A stretch of DNA of 64,000 bases from Methylobacterium gnaphalii. Lineage in GTDB: Bacteria > Pseudomonadota > Alphaproteobacteria > Rhizobiales > Beijerinckiaceae. The notes below the pieces were generated by a model. The model ran no database searches. It saw only the letters and a program-made list of their open reading frames with translations, and was not told the DNA's origin. Shown here in pieces: positions 51,474 to 60,499 of this stretch. Every line of letters begins with the position of its first letter. The stretch's first letter is position 1. The stretch is taken from assembly GCF_007992215.1 (NCBI RefSeq), contig NZ_BJZV01000021.1, positions 1-64,000 of the forward strand. Direction: 5' to 3'. Made by a program: the position numbers and the translations under genes.

Positions 51474-54115
51474 CGCCGGATCAAGCCGAACGGTGAGCCA
51501 TTCACCAGCGTCGCGACGTCGAGCAGCGTCTTCGGCGTCTGCAGCCCGCCGGGGCAGACCAGATAGTAGGGCGTCCAGACCGGATCGAACTTCTGTTTGA
51601 AGCTGCGCAGGCCGTCGAAGCTGTAGAGGTCGGCACCCCGGCGATAGAGGAAGGCGCCGAAGCGGTTCCAGCGCGAGGCCAGCCGCTTGTCGACGAGGCC
51701 CGAGAGCGGGGCGGCGCCGAGGTTGAACCAGCGATAGCCCTGCTCCTTCGCCGCCAGCAGCAGGTTGGCGAAGAGGGCGTCCATGATCACTTTCGAGGCG
51801 TCCGGCGCGTAGCGGATGAGATCGATGGCGATCTCGTTGTGGCCGGCACCGCGCAGCAGGTTGGCGAAGGCCACGATGCGGCCGTCCTTGCGCATCACCG
51901 CAATGTCGAAGCGCGACAGATAGGCGGGGTCGAAGGCGCCCATGGAAAAACGCTTCTCGCCGCCCTGCTTGAGCTCCAGCCAGGCGTCCGAGACGTCGCG
52001 CAGCTCCGGCATGGCGGCACGAACCCGCTCGCGCGGCAGGATCTCGAAGGTGAGGCCCTCCTTCTCGGCACGGCGCTGGCCGTAGCGGAGGTCATGTCTC
52101 GCCGGTCCCTTGAGCGAGAAATCCGCCAGCGGGACGCGTGCGACCTCGCCGAGCTTCAGGGCCGTCAGGCCCATGTCGAGGAACAGGGCGAGGTTTTCAG
52201 GGCCCACACCGTAGAAGACCGGGCGCGCAGCGGTCCGGTCCGCGAGTTCGCGGAACGACCAGGCGAGGTCCGCCTGGAGCCGGGCCGGTCCGACGGGATC
52301 TCCCAGCGCGACGAGGCTGCGGCCGGCGCGGGCATACATCACGAAGCCCTCGCCGTCGGGCGACGTGAGGAATTCCTTGTCGCCGAGGAGCGCCATTGCG
52401 GCTGAGGCGTTCGGCGAGGCGGCGACGAGATCAGCGATGGCCGCAGGCACGGCGGGCTCGGGCTCGCGGCGGCGGCCGCGATGGTTGACGGCGCCGTCGA
52501 AGCCGACTGCGGCGAGAGCCACCACGACGGCGAAGGTGGCGCGAGCGGCGCCTGAGCCGCTCCCGTCCCAGGAGATCTGCCACCAGAGTGCGTCGGCGAC
52601 AGCGACATGTGTCCATCCGAGGAAGCCGAGGCCCGCGGAAGCGGCGGTCAGCAGGCCTCCGGCCGCGAGCGTCGAGCGCAACCCGGCCCGCTTCAGCCAG
52701 ATCCGGCTCACCGCGAAAGGGTTGGCCTTGGGGCAGCGGTAGAACGAGCCGCGGAACAGGGCGAGCAGAGCGGCGAGCACGGCGAGAAGCGTGGCCTCCT
52801 CCCAGTCGAGTCCCTTGCCGAGCGCGAAGCCGGCGCCGAGCACGAGCAGCATCAGGGCAGCGTTCCAGGCTCGCGCCAAGCGCCGGTACAAGCCGCGCGC
52901 GAGCACCAGCAGTGCGACGCCCACGAGGCAGGAAGCGAAGTGCGAGGCCTCCATGAAGGGCACTGGCACGACATCGGACAGCACGGCGATGCGCGAGGCG
53001 AGGTCGCGGGTCGCGCCGGAAGCCAGCAGCATCGCGCCACCAGCAAAGGCGATGGCGGACCAGGCGGCCGGCACCGCCGGTTCGAGGAAGCGCAGGGAGG
53101 CCTGGATCGGTTCGCGGCGGCGATAGACTTCCACGGCCGCCAAGCCGGTCAGCGCGAGGCCGAGGGGCAGCAGCATGTAGATGATGCGGTAGGCAAGCAA
53201 AGCCGCGAACAGGTCGGGCCGGTCCGCGAGGCCAAGGCTCGCCAGCAGCGTCGCCTCGAAGGCGCAGAGGCCGCCCGGCGCATGGCTTGCGATGCCGACG
53301 ACCGTGGCCGCGATATAGGCGAGCAGGAAGGCCGGGAAGCCGGGCACCACATCCGCTGGCAGCAGCACGTAGAGCGTGCCGGCCGCCGCCGTGATGTCGA
53401 CGATGCCTGCACAGATCTGAAGCAGCGCCGCGCGCGAGGTCGGAAGGCGCAGTTCGAAGCTGCGCACCCGCAGGGTCCGGGAGGTCGGGCCGAGCCAGAT
53501 CAGCGATCCGGCCACGAGACCGAGCACCGCCATGCCGAGCAGAGCGGCGACCTGGGACGTGGTGTTGCCGAAGCCGCTGAAATGCTCGGGGCCACAGATC
53601 AGGGCCAGAGCGGTCATCGTGACGAGCGAGATCAGCAGCGCGAACCACGACGCGCCGAGCACGCGACCGACATCGGCGAGACCCGAGGCACGCGATCCGT
53701 AGGCGCGGACGCGATAGGCGCCCTGCGTCAGGATTGGGAAGCCGAGGGCGTTCGAGACCGCGTAGCCGCCAGCGCCCGTGGCGAGGGCCGCGATGCGAGG
53801 GATGCGCCCTGGCGCCACCGCCTCAACGGCGATGAGATCGTAGATCGCGATGGCGGCGAAACTCACCGCAGTCAGCCCCAGCGCCAGCATCAGCGACGCA
53901 TCGGGAATCTGGTCGTAGGCCTTCGTCACCGATTCGATCGAGACGCGGCCGAGCGTGCGATGAATCGCGATCGCCGCCACGACGGTCAGGCACAAGCCGA
54001 CGGCGCGCGGCAGGGCGCGCCCGATCACGCGCCAATGCGACCGCGCGGCCGGCAGCACCGCGACCTGGGGCTCGGCGGTAGCGGGCGTCGATGAAGGCAT
54101 CGTTGGTGAAGACAT
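51470..54115 (-). CDS. mprF: Bifunctional lysylphosphatidylglycerol synthase/flippase (MprF/LpiA)
   Basis: An 881-aa membrane protein. The N-terminal 520 residues hold about 13-14 hydrophobic segments of the flippase domain, with SNALGFPILTQGAYRVRAYG near residue 135 and SHAPGGLCAFEATLLASLGL near 280. The C-terminal 340 residues are the soluble DUF2156 synthase domain, which transfers lysine from Lys-tRNA to phosphatidylglycerol; ARHDLRYGQRRAEKEGL near 680 and RWNRFGAFLYRRGADLYSF near 825 are family blocks. The modified lipid lowers surface negative charge and aids survival in acid or with cationic peptides. It is the first gene of a leftward unit with acvB. Confidence 0.92.
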   Translation of the reverse strand: MSSPTMPSSTPATAEPQVAVLPAARSHWRVIGRALPRAVGLCLTVVAAIAIHRTLGRVSIESVTKAYDQIPDASLMLALGLTAVSFAAIAIYDLIAVEAVAPGRIPRIAALATGAGGYAVSNALGFPILTQGAYRVRAYGSRASGLADVGRVLGASWFALLISLVTMTALALICGPEHFSGFGNTTSQVAALLGMAVLGLVAGSLIWLGPTSRTLRVRSFELRLPTSRAALLQICAGIVDITAAAGTLYVLLPADVVPGFPAFLLAYIAATVVGIASHAPGGLCAFEATLLASLGLADRPDLFAALLAYRIIYMLLPLGLALTGLAAVEVYRRREPIQASLRFLEPAVPAAWSAIAFAGGAMLLASGATRDLASRIAVLSDVVPVPFMEASHFASCLVGVALLVLARGLYRRLARAWNAALMLLVLGAGFALGKGLDWEEATLLAVLAALLALFRGSFYRCPKANPFAVSRIWLKRAGLRSTLAAGGLLTAASAGLGFLGWTHVAVADALWWQISWDGSGSGAARATFAVVVALAAVGFDGAVNHRGRRREPEPAVPAAIADLVAASPNASAAMALLGDKEFLTSPDGEGFVMYARAGRSLVALGDPVGPARLQADLAWSFRELADRTAARPVFYGVGPENLALFLDMGLTALKLGEVARVPLADFSLKGPARHDLRYGQRRAEKEGLTFEILPRERVRAAMPELRDVSDAWLELKQGGEKRFSMGAFDPAYLSRFDIAVMRKDGRIVAFANLLRGAGHNEIAIDLIRYAPDASKVIMDALFANLLLAAKEQGYRWFNLGAAPLSGLVDKRLASRWNRFGAFLYRRGADLYSFDGLRSFKQKFDPVWTPYYLVCPGGLQTPKTLLDVATLVNGSPFGLIRR

Positions 54116-54591
54116 CAGGCGGGCCGGGTTTCGCTCCGGAGGGTGCCGCGGGTGCCGTGGTCACTGGAGCGACCCCGTCTCACGCTTCTCTGCCATCGAG
54201 CCCGAATGTTGCGTGAATGAGGCGAAGAATTACACAAGCATCGCACAAATTGAATGCAAAATGCACGCCGAGGCAGCGGATTTGCAATTGTGCACACGGT
54301 TCTAAGCGGTTGCCACGGCATCGCTCTTCGGAGCCGCCGCATGTCCGCGGGTATCTCGAGCCGGAGCACCGTCATCCGGGCACTCGCGCCAGCGAGAACC
54401 CGCACCTTGCCGTCATACCGCTCTTCCTAGTCCGGCAACCGTGTCCTCTTGCCGGACCGGCTGATCGTCCGCGCCTGCTATCCGCTCATGGCGAGCCCCA
54501 TCCGATCCATCCTCGGGCATCGCGGGGACACGATCCGGCGGCCAAGGCGATGGTGCATTCCCGCCTCGTCCTAGCGTCAGGCCTCCCGCAT
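54116..54591. other. Intergenic region upstream of mprF
   Basis: About 475 bases between the mprF start and the stop of the siderophore receptor gene, both leftward. A short AT-richer stretch at 54210-54300 may hold the mprF promoter. I see no gene, RNA or clear terminator. Confidence 0.5.
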
Positions 54592-56724
54592 TCAGAACCG
54601 GTAGCGCAGGTTGGCGATGATCCGGCGCCCTTGGTTGAAGTAGCAGTAGCCGGACGTGCAGACCTGCTGAACGTCGTCGAGAAGGTTGGTGGCATTGACC
54701 TGCAGGCGCACGCCCTCGAAGCGCGGGTCGAGGGCGCCGAGTTCGTAGTGGAGCGCGGCGTCAACGAACGTGCCGGGCGCGTTGTTCAGGGCTGGCGTAT
54801 GGACGTTGTCGCCGAAGCTCGACCCGACGTAGCGCACGCCGGCACCGAAGCCGAACCGGTCGAAGGTCCCACCCTGGATCGTGTAGTCGGCGTAGATCGA
54901 GGCCGTGTGATACGGCGAGGCGTTCAGTGTGTTGCCCACCGTCGCCGCCGTCAGCTTGGTGATCTCGACGTCGTTGTACGAGTAGGATGCCGTCAGGTTG
55001 AGGCCCGGCAGAGGCGAAGCGGTGCCCTCGATTTCGAAGCCGCGCGAGCGCAGGTCGAGTTGGATCTGCTCGTTGACGCCGGACGAAGCCTCAAAGACCA
55101 CACCGTTCTTCTGATCGATGTCGAACAAGGCGGCGCTGACGAGGGCGTTGTAGGCTGGAATCTCGTACTTGACGCCGATCTCGCCCTGCTGGCCGGTTGT
55201 TGGCGCAGCGAGCGAGCCGGAGCCTGCGGCGCCGTTCAGGACGGTGCCGGGATTGGGCACGAAGCTCGTGGCGAAGCTGACATAGGGCACGACGCCGAAG
55301 GGCGTGACGTAGCTCAGCGCAGCGCGGCCCGTGGTCTGGCCGTCCTGGCGTGTGAAGGTGCTCGATGGCGACCCGACGGCGCCGCTGGTGAAGGTGGTGT
55401 CGAGCCAGTCGTGGCGCAGGCCGAGGGTCAGGCGCCACGCATCGACCTTGATCTGGTCCTGCGCATACAGCCCGACCTCCGTCAGATTCTGCCGGTCGCG
55501 AGTGGTGATCGGCGGAACGTAGGTGAAGGTGCTCGTGAAGGGCTGCGTGCCAAAGCCCTGACGCGAAGTGTAGTCGAGGCTCGTGACGTCGACACCGGTG
55601 ATCAGCTGGTGCTCGGCGAAGCCCGTACGAAAGCGTGATTCGAAGTAGTTGTCGGCGACGATGCCGCTGTTGCTCTCCAGGACGAGGCCTGGGAAAGTCG
55701 AGGAGACGTATTCCTGGTTCGTGGAGAGGCCTGAGAAGCGGAACCGGCTGTGCAGGACGATGGCGTCCGACAGTCGCTGCTCCAATTCGTAGCCGATGCG
55801 GCCCTGATCCTGGATGAAGTCGTTGAAGCGCTTGTCGCCGGCGAAGACCCGTGTCGCCCCGATCGAGGTGAAGGTCACCGGATCGTAATTGTTCACGTAG
55901 GCGGCCGTGCCGCCGGTCTTCGAGTTCATGTATTCGGCAAGCAGGGTGAGCTTGGTGTCCTCGTCGGGCTTCCAGGTGAAGGCCGGGGCGATGAAGACCC
56001 GGTCGTCGGCAATCGCATCGATCTGCGTACCGGAGCTGCGCACGAGGCCGGTCAGCCGGTAGGCCATGGTCGGGTTGCCCTCGATGGGGCCAGACAGGTC
56101 AAAGGCACCCTGGATACGGTCGTAGGAGCCGGTAGACAGGTTGATCTCGCGCAGCGGCACGAAGGTCGGACGCTTCGAGATCAGATCGACGATGCCGCCC
56201 GAACTGCTGGCGCCGTAGATCGACGCGGCCGGCCCGCGCAGGATGGTGATCGCCTCCAGACCGTAAGGCTCCAGCCGGAAGAGGCCGTTGGGGCTGTTGA
56301 TCTGGCGCAAACCGTCGCGGAAGACGCCCGTATAGGTCACGTCGATACCGCGGATCTTGAAGGCATCGTAGCGCGGATCGAAGCCGAACTGCCCGGTATT
56401 GACACCGGGCACATAGGCCACCGCCTCCACCAACGACTGCGGCTGGCGGTCCTCGAGCTGACGATTCGTCACCGTCGAGATCGCCTGCGGAGTTTCCAAG
56501 ATCGGCGTGTCGGTCTTCGTCGCCGTGCGTCCGCCGATGCCGGTATAGCCCCGGGTCGCGACGATGCCGGGCGCGCCACTCGATCCATCGGCGCCGGAGC
56601 CCGAGCCGTCGCCGACGACCTCGACCTGATCGAGCTGGACCGACTGCTGGGCTACGGCCTGCCCCGCATGGACGAAAGCGAGCATCGATACGCTGAACAG
56701 CAGGATATGCGACGGCTGAATCAT
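54592..56724 (-). CDS. TonB-dependent siderophore receptor
   Basis: A 710-aa outer-membrane receptor for iron-siderophore uptake. A signal peptide ends at HAGQAVAQ, a TonB-box-like segment DQVEVVGDG follows near residue 34, then the plug domain (TPILETPQAISTVTNRQL, FKIRGIDVTYTGVFRDGL and ILRGPAASIYGASSSGG). The 22-strand barrel ends in NLRYRF with the usual terminal phenylalanine. A Cys pair, VCTSGYC, lies close to the C-terminus. The length is normal for TIGR01783-type receptors. No TonB, ExbBD or siderophore synthesis genes are next to it. Iron control is expected, but I could not identify a convincing regulator site upstream. Confidence 0.9.
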   Translation of the reverse strand: MIQPSHILLFSVSMLAFVHAGQAVAQQSVQLDQVEVVGDGSGSGADGSSGAPGIVATRGYTGIGGRTATKTDTPILETPQAISTVTNRQLEDRQPQSLVEAVAYVPGVNTGQFGFDPRYDAFKIRGIDVTYTGVFRDGLRQINSPNGLFRLEPYGLEAITILRGPAASIYGASSSGGIVDLISKRPTFVPLREINLSTGSYDRIQGAFDLSGPIEGNPTMAYRLTGLVRSSGTQIDAIADDRVFIAPAFTWKPDEDTKLTLLAEYMNSKTGGTAAYVNNYDPVTFTSIGATRVFAGDKRFNDFIQDQGRIGYELEQRLSDAIVLHSRFRFSGLSTNQEYVSSTFPGLVLESNSGIVADNYFESRFRTGFAEHQLITGVDVTSLDYTSRQGFGTQPFTSTFTYVPPITTRDRQNLTEVGLYAQDQIKVDAWRLTLGLRHDWLDTTFTSGAVGSPSSTFTRQDGQTTGRAALSYVTPFGVVPYVSFATSFVPNPGTVLNGAAGSGSLAAPTTGQQGEIGVKYEIPAYNALVSAALFDIDQKNGVVFEASSGVNEQIQLDLRSRGFEIEGTASPLPGLNLTASYSYNDVEITKLTAATVGNTLNASPYHTASIYADYTIQGGTFDRFGFGAGVRYVGSSFGDNVHTPALNNAPGTFVDAALHYELGALDPRFEGVRLQVNATNLLDDVQQVCTSGYCYFNQGRRIIANLRYRF

Positions 56725-57079
56725 GAAGCAAAGAATTCCAAAAGATCAGATCCGACTTATCGGACATCTCGTCTGGAAATCCGTCGCAATAATATCACAG
56801 CCTTCTACAGCACAAATTGAATCTATAACATTTCTAAAGCAAAAATCCTGGCACACATCATCAGTTTGTCGTTTTGAAAACGAAGGATCGGATGTCCGGT
56901 GGAGGCGCTGTCACTCCTTGATCTTGCCGGGCGTGCAAAGCGGATCAGCAGCCACTCGCCCATCGGGACGGCCGGCAAAATTGTTGATGAAGGGGTTTTC
57001 CCTCGGCGCGGGAGCGGTGCTATGAGCACCTGTTTTCCGGATGCGGGGATCCGACCCCGCTCAACATGAGTGATTGTCC
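56725..57079. other. Divergent intergenic region with receptor promoter
   Basis: About 355 bases. The part next to the receptor, 56740-56870, is AT-rich and should hold its promoter. I looked for Fur, Irr and RirA-like dyads and saw none convincing. No gene is supported. Confidence 0.5.
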
Positions 57080-57271
57080 ATGAACCCGCTGGTTCCGCTC
57101 GGTATCCTGTTCTGCCTGCCGCTCGCGGCCATCGGTCTCGTGCTCTACACCGACACTGGCGTCCTGCCGGACCTGTTCTACGCAGCCGTGAAGACCTCGG
57201 TAATCCTCATCATCGTCGGTGGCGCGATCTCGTTCGCGGCCAGCAAGCTCGCCGAGCGCTCGAACGGCTGA
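57080..57271 (+). CDS. 63-aa membrane protein with two hydrophobic segments
   Basis: Not recognised as a named family. It has two hydrophobic helices, about residues 6-22 (PLGILFCLPLAAIGLVLY) and 34-52 (VKTSVILIIVGGAISFAA), joined by an acidic turn, and a short charged tail. The ATG at 57080 begins Met-Asn-Pro-Leu-Val; an in-frame TTG two codons earlier is less likely. It precedes an aminotransferase gene by 87 bases on the same strand. Consistent membrane character over the full length supports coding, but no function is inferred. Confidence 0.55.
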   Translation: MNPLVPLGILFCLPLAAIGLVLYTDTGVLPDLFYAAVKTSVILIIVGGAISFAASKLAERSNG

Positions 57272-57358
57272 TTTCTTGCTCGGGCGTCGTCCGGGAGCGG
57301 CCGCCACAGGCCGCCTCGGCCGCGCCTGATAAGCGGGGCTCAACCGAACGAGGACAGC

Positions 57359-58546
57359 ATGCTCCACGTCGTTCCCGCTTTCGACCGTATCGGCGAGGAG
57401 AACGCCTTCGCCGTGCTGGCGCGCGCCGGCGCGCTTGCCTCGGAAGGCCGCGACATCGTCAACCTTGGCATCGGCCAGCCCGACATGCCGACGCCCGCCC
57501 ACATCGTCGAGGCCGGTATCAAGGCCCTTCGTGACGGGCATCACGGCTACACGCCGGCGGTCGGCATCCTGCCGCTTCGCGAGGCGGTTGCTTCGGACAT
57601 CTTGCGGCGCCATCGGGTAACCGTTCATCCGGACTCGGTGATGATCGTGCCCGGCGGCAAGGTCACCATGTTCATGGCGATCCTGATGTTCGGCGCACCG
57701 GGCGTCGAGATTCTCTATCCGGACCCTGGCTTCCCGATCTACCGCTCCATGATCGAGTTCACCGGCGCAACGCCGGTGCCGGTGCCCATCCGCGAGGAGA
57801 ACGGCTTCGCCTTCTCCGCGGAGGAGACGCTGGCGCTGATCACGCCCAAGACCCGGCTGCTCATCGTCAATTCGCCGGCCAATCCGACCGGCGGCGTCAC
57901 GCCGAAGGCGGAGATCGACAAGCTCGTGAAGGGCTTGGCCGAGCACCCCGACCTCGCGGTGCTCTCCGACGAGATTTACGGGACGATGACCTACGACGGC
58001 GAGCAGCACCATTCGCTGTTGAACTACGAGGAAATCCGCGACCGGCTGATCTATCTCGACGGTGCATCGAAGACCTACGCGATGACCGGCTGGCGTCTCG
58101 GCTGGTCGGTCTGGCCCAAGTCGCTCTACGATGCGGCTCGCAAGCTTGCCGTCAATTCGCATTCCTGCGTCAACGCCGCGACGCAATGGGCCGGCATCGC
58201 CGCCCTGAACGGCCCGCAGGATTGCGTGACTGAAATGGTCGCCGAGTTCGACCGGCGGCGGAGGATCGTCGTCGACGGTCTCAACGCCCTGCCGAACGTC
58301 TCCTGCATCTCGCCGAAGGGGGCCTTCTACGCCTTTCCGAACATCTCGGAGACCGGCTGGAAAGCGAAGAAGCTCGCCTCTGCGCTGTTGGAGGAGGCCG
58401 GCGTCGCCGTGATCGGCGGTCCCGATTTCGGCGTCTGCGGCGAGGGCTATATCCGGCTGTCCTACGCGAACTCGGCCGAGAACATCCGTAAGGCCCTTGG
58501 GCTGATGAACGACTTCCTCGCGCGCGAGCGCGCCGATCAGGGTTGA
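57359..58546 (+). CDS. Class I/II PLP-dependent aminotransferase (aspartate aminotransferase-like)
   Basis: A 395-aa enzyme of fold type I. IVNLGIGQPDMPTPAHIVEA near residue 33 and HGYTPAVGILPLREAV near 62 are the N-terminal hallmarks. The PLP-binding NSPANPTGGV lies near 173, DEIYGTMTYD near 200 and the Schiff-base lysine in LDGASKTYAMTGWRLGW near 240. The carboxylate-binding Arg is in GYIRLSYANS near 365. It resembles the Ib subgroup of bacterial aspartate/alanine aminotransferases. Amino donor and acceptor cannot be fixed from sequence, so I give no symbol. Confidence 0.85.
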   Translation: MLHVVPAFDRIGEENAFAVLARAGALASEGRDIVNLGIGQPDMPTPAHIVEAGIKALRDGHHGYTPAVGILPLREAVASDILRRHRVTVHPDSVMIVPGGKVTMFMAILMFGAPGVEILYPDPGFPIYRSMIEFTGATPVPVPIREENGFAFSAEETLALITPKTRLLIVNSPANPTGGVTPKAEIDKLVKGLAEHPDLAVLSDEIYGTMTYDGEQHHSLLNYEEIRDRLIYLDGASKTYAMTGWRLGWSVWPKSLYDAARKLAVNSHSCVNAATQWAGIAALNGPQDCVTEMVAEFDRRRRIVVDGLNALPNVSCISPKGAFYAFPNISETGWKAKKLASALLEEAGVAVIGGPDFGVCGEGYIRLSYANSAENIRKALGLMNDFLARERADQG

Positions 58547-58729
58547 TACCGCACCAAGTGAAAACCCGCTTCGGCGAAGGGGACGGGCTGAATGCGATGA
58601 GAGCCGCGCTGGACGAGTGGGTCGGCAACGGCTGCGCCGCAGAGCCTGACTCCCTGGACGGCAGCATGACAGAGGTCGGTTCGGCCTACACGAGGCAAGT
58701 CGACCGAGTGCGGGGCTACGAACTCCCGA

Positions 58730-58948
58730 TCAGATAATCGAGCCGGGATCGCGCGGCGGACCTCCGCAGCGAAAGCGCTCGATTCGCCAACGCTCATGCT
58801 CGTGATCGTTCTGCCACCCGGCCATCGTGAGCTGGGCAAGCGTCAGGCATTGCATCGGTGTCTGCACGGGCTCGTCGAAGTAATGCGTGCGCGTGACACA
58901 GTGGGCCGGGTTCGCGGCGAGGCAGGTGACGAAGTACAGGCCGATCAT
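58730..58948 (-). CDS. Small conserved hypothetical protein
   Basis: A 72-aa protein resembling a group of short, uncharacterised alphaproteobacterial proteins: a start such as MIGLYFVTCLAANPAHC, a middle CLTLAQLTMAGWQNDHEHE and an end ERFRCGG. Four Cys residues are spread through the sequence and could form two disulfides if it is exported, but no clear signal peptide is seen. The ATG at 58948 has AGGGAG 9 bases upstream and is preferred to an earlier frame start at 59014. Function is unknown. Confidence 0.6.
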   Translation of the reverse strand: MIGLYFVTCLAANPAHCVTRTHYFDEPVQTPMQCLTLAQLTMAGWQNDHEHERWRIERFRCGGPPRDPGSII

Positions 58949-59360
58949 GCGAGGGTCGCTCCCTGGCGTCGTGCGGCGCTTCTCGGAAAGGCACTCTGCA
59001 AGCAGGGTGCCCAATCCGGTGAACCGGGGTCGCCCGCGTTGGTTCAGACGGCGCGCAACAATGTATGGAACGGCTCGGCCACCGAACCGTCCTATCGCCG
59101 CGCCTCAGATCAGAGAGCGCGTGCGCGACGACACACTTTAGTCTATGTGCCTGCTGCCTATTCGAAAACAGTGGGCTAGCGCTTTCGCCAGCGTAAGTCA
59201 TTGAAAGAGAAAGCTTGCGTTATTCGGCGCTATCGCAATTTTTAGGCAATGGCGGTCAAGCCAGATGCACGCCAATTGAACCGCGCCTCACGAAACGCTG
59301 CAACACGTCATGGATCGCTGAGCGGATCGCCTTCAAGATTGAGGATTAGTTTATTGGCCT
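58949..59360. other. Non-coding region before the tRNA fragment
   Basis: About 410 bases with no supported gene. Frames here are short and lack ribosome sites. It leads into the 3' half of a tRNA-Thr at 59361 and may be part of a decayed island. Confidence 0.45.
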
Positions 59361-59413
59361 AAGCAACCGCCTTGTAAGTGGCAGGTCGCGAGTTCAAGTC
59401 CTGCAACCGGCAC
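59361..59413 (+). pseudogene. 3' half of a tRNA-Thr(UGU), probable integration scar
   Basis: The stretch runs from the D-stem/anticodon arm (AGCAACCGCCTTGTAAG, anticodon TGT) through the T-arm (GGTCGCGAGTTCAAGTC) to the acceptor end AACCGGCAC. It matches the second half of tRNA-Thr, but no 5' half with the pairing GCCGGT acceptor strand lies upstream. The anticodon stem's 3' side is degraded (GTGGC where GCGGT would pair). Tyrosine recombinases often insert at tRNA 3' ends and leave such partial copies. A broken integrase gene lies about 400 bases downstream. Confidence 0.6.
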
Positions 59414-59485
59414 AACTTCTTGCCGATTGAGTGGAAACTGGCGGTTCCAGTTTCAATTTTTGACCCGATCCGATCCAAGCAGAAA

Positions 59486-59512
59486 AGCCCGCCGCGGCGA
59501 ACCGGGCGGGCT
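59486..59512 (-). terminator. Hairpin with minus-strand T-run
   Basis: An 8-bp stem (AGCCCGCC / GGCGGGCT) with an 11-base loop is preceded by AAAA on the plus strand, so read leftward it is a G+C stem followed by TTTT. It could terminate leftward transcription; no confident gene feeds it. Confidence 0.35.
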
Positions 59513-59809
59513 CAGTTGGGTCGAAGGCTCTACGGAAAGCCTAACTAATAAACGCTGGCCGCAGAGTTTCATTCCACCGTCGGGACAAAATAAAACCCTC
59601 CAGGACGAACCGGGCCGGCTGTGATATACCTGATCACCTGAAGCGGGAGTGCTTTCAGATAGGCGCTATCGTCACGCGCGACGACACGGATCGTCAGCGC
59701 GTGGTGCAGAGCTCCAACAATGGCCAGGCAATCGAGGTCGTTTGCGTTTGGCCATCGATGTTTGGTTGATGCGCGATCGGCGACCGTGAACTCTCGCTGA
59801 TCGCTATGA

Positions 59810-60334
59810 TTGCGCCGACGATCCGATCGAGCATCAGTGCGACGCACCGGTGCGGAGCGCAGTGATCGGCAACGGCCAGAAGTGGGCCAGCCTGGAATAG
59901 CGCTCCATCGGCAGGGATGTGATCCTGCGCTGCCCCCGACCAAGACCGCGGAAAACACCGTTGTCGAGGTGTTGATCGACTTGATGCTCCGCCCGATGGC
60001 CTTAGAGGAAATCGAGCGCATTCCGGTCGAGGCCCGCACCGGCCCGATCATCGTGAGCGAGCGAACCAGCCTGCTCTATACGCAGCGCCAGTTCGAGCGG
60101 ATGTGGAAGCGCGTCCGCACCGAGGGAAGCTGCCCGCCGAACTCTGGAGCCACGGACTTCACGCAGCGACGTCACTGAGAGCCGAGGCGGCGGCCAGATC
60201 GAGGCCCGGCCAAACTCGCCGGCCACCTCAGGGTCCGCACCACCGACACCGTCTACGACCGTGAGCAGCTGGAGGCGCACCGCCGCTTCGTAGAAACCCG
60301 CCTCACCCGCCGTGCGGTCAAGGATGCCTCGTGA
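59810..60334 (+). pseudogene. Frameshifted tyrosine recombinase (phage-type integrase) remnant
   Basis: Pieces of the C-terminal catalytic domain are spread over more than one frame. One frame gives IPVEARTGPIIVSERTSLLY followed by FERMWKRVRTEGS. After a shift, LPAELWSHGL follows, and after another shift AKLAGHLRVRTTDTVYDREQ, ending at a TGA at 60332-60334. The GH and the VYDR tyrosine are in the order expected for the conserved His and nucleophilic Tyr. The N-terminal arm and the first catalytic Arg are not found. At least two frameshifts and a stop make it inactive. Its place just after a tRNA fragment supports an old integrated element. Confidence 0.65.
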
Positions 60335-60499
60335 ACGGGCCGGCAACGAGCTGGGAATGGCAGTCGTAAGTGTATGTATTTGTTAAATAAACGGATTTTA
60401 TGGGTTAACGCTCCCTAAACCCGCCGCAATTACCATGCGGAACCAGTGCTGGCCGGCCCGCTTCATGCGGCTTCGGACGGAACGGGTCAGATCGGGCAC

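Noticed and set aside
52607-54094. 495-codon open frame on the plus strand
   Set aside because: It is antisense to mprF, which has membrane and synthase domains; low-complexity composition rich in Arg, Gly, Gln and Glu.
56740-56870. Iron-regulator box upstream of the siderophore receptor
   Set aside because: AT-rich fragments such as TTTCTAAA are present but no symmetric Fur, Irr or RirA-type site could be made out.
59361-59413. Complete tRNA gene
   Set aside because: Only the half from the end of the D-stem to the acceptor 3' strand is present; no matching 5' acceptor strand or D-arm lies upstream.
60405-60419. CtrA-like site (TTAA then CTAAA) upstream of the penicillin-binding protein gene
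   Set aside because: The second half-site is imperfect and the spacing is off by one; AT-rich promoters give such matches by chance.
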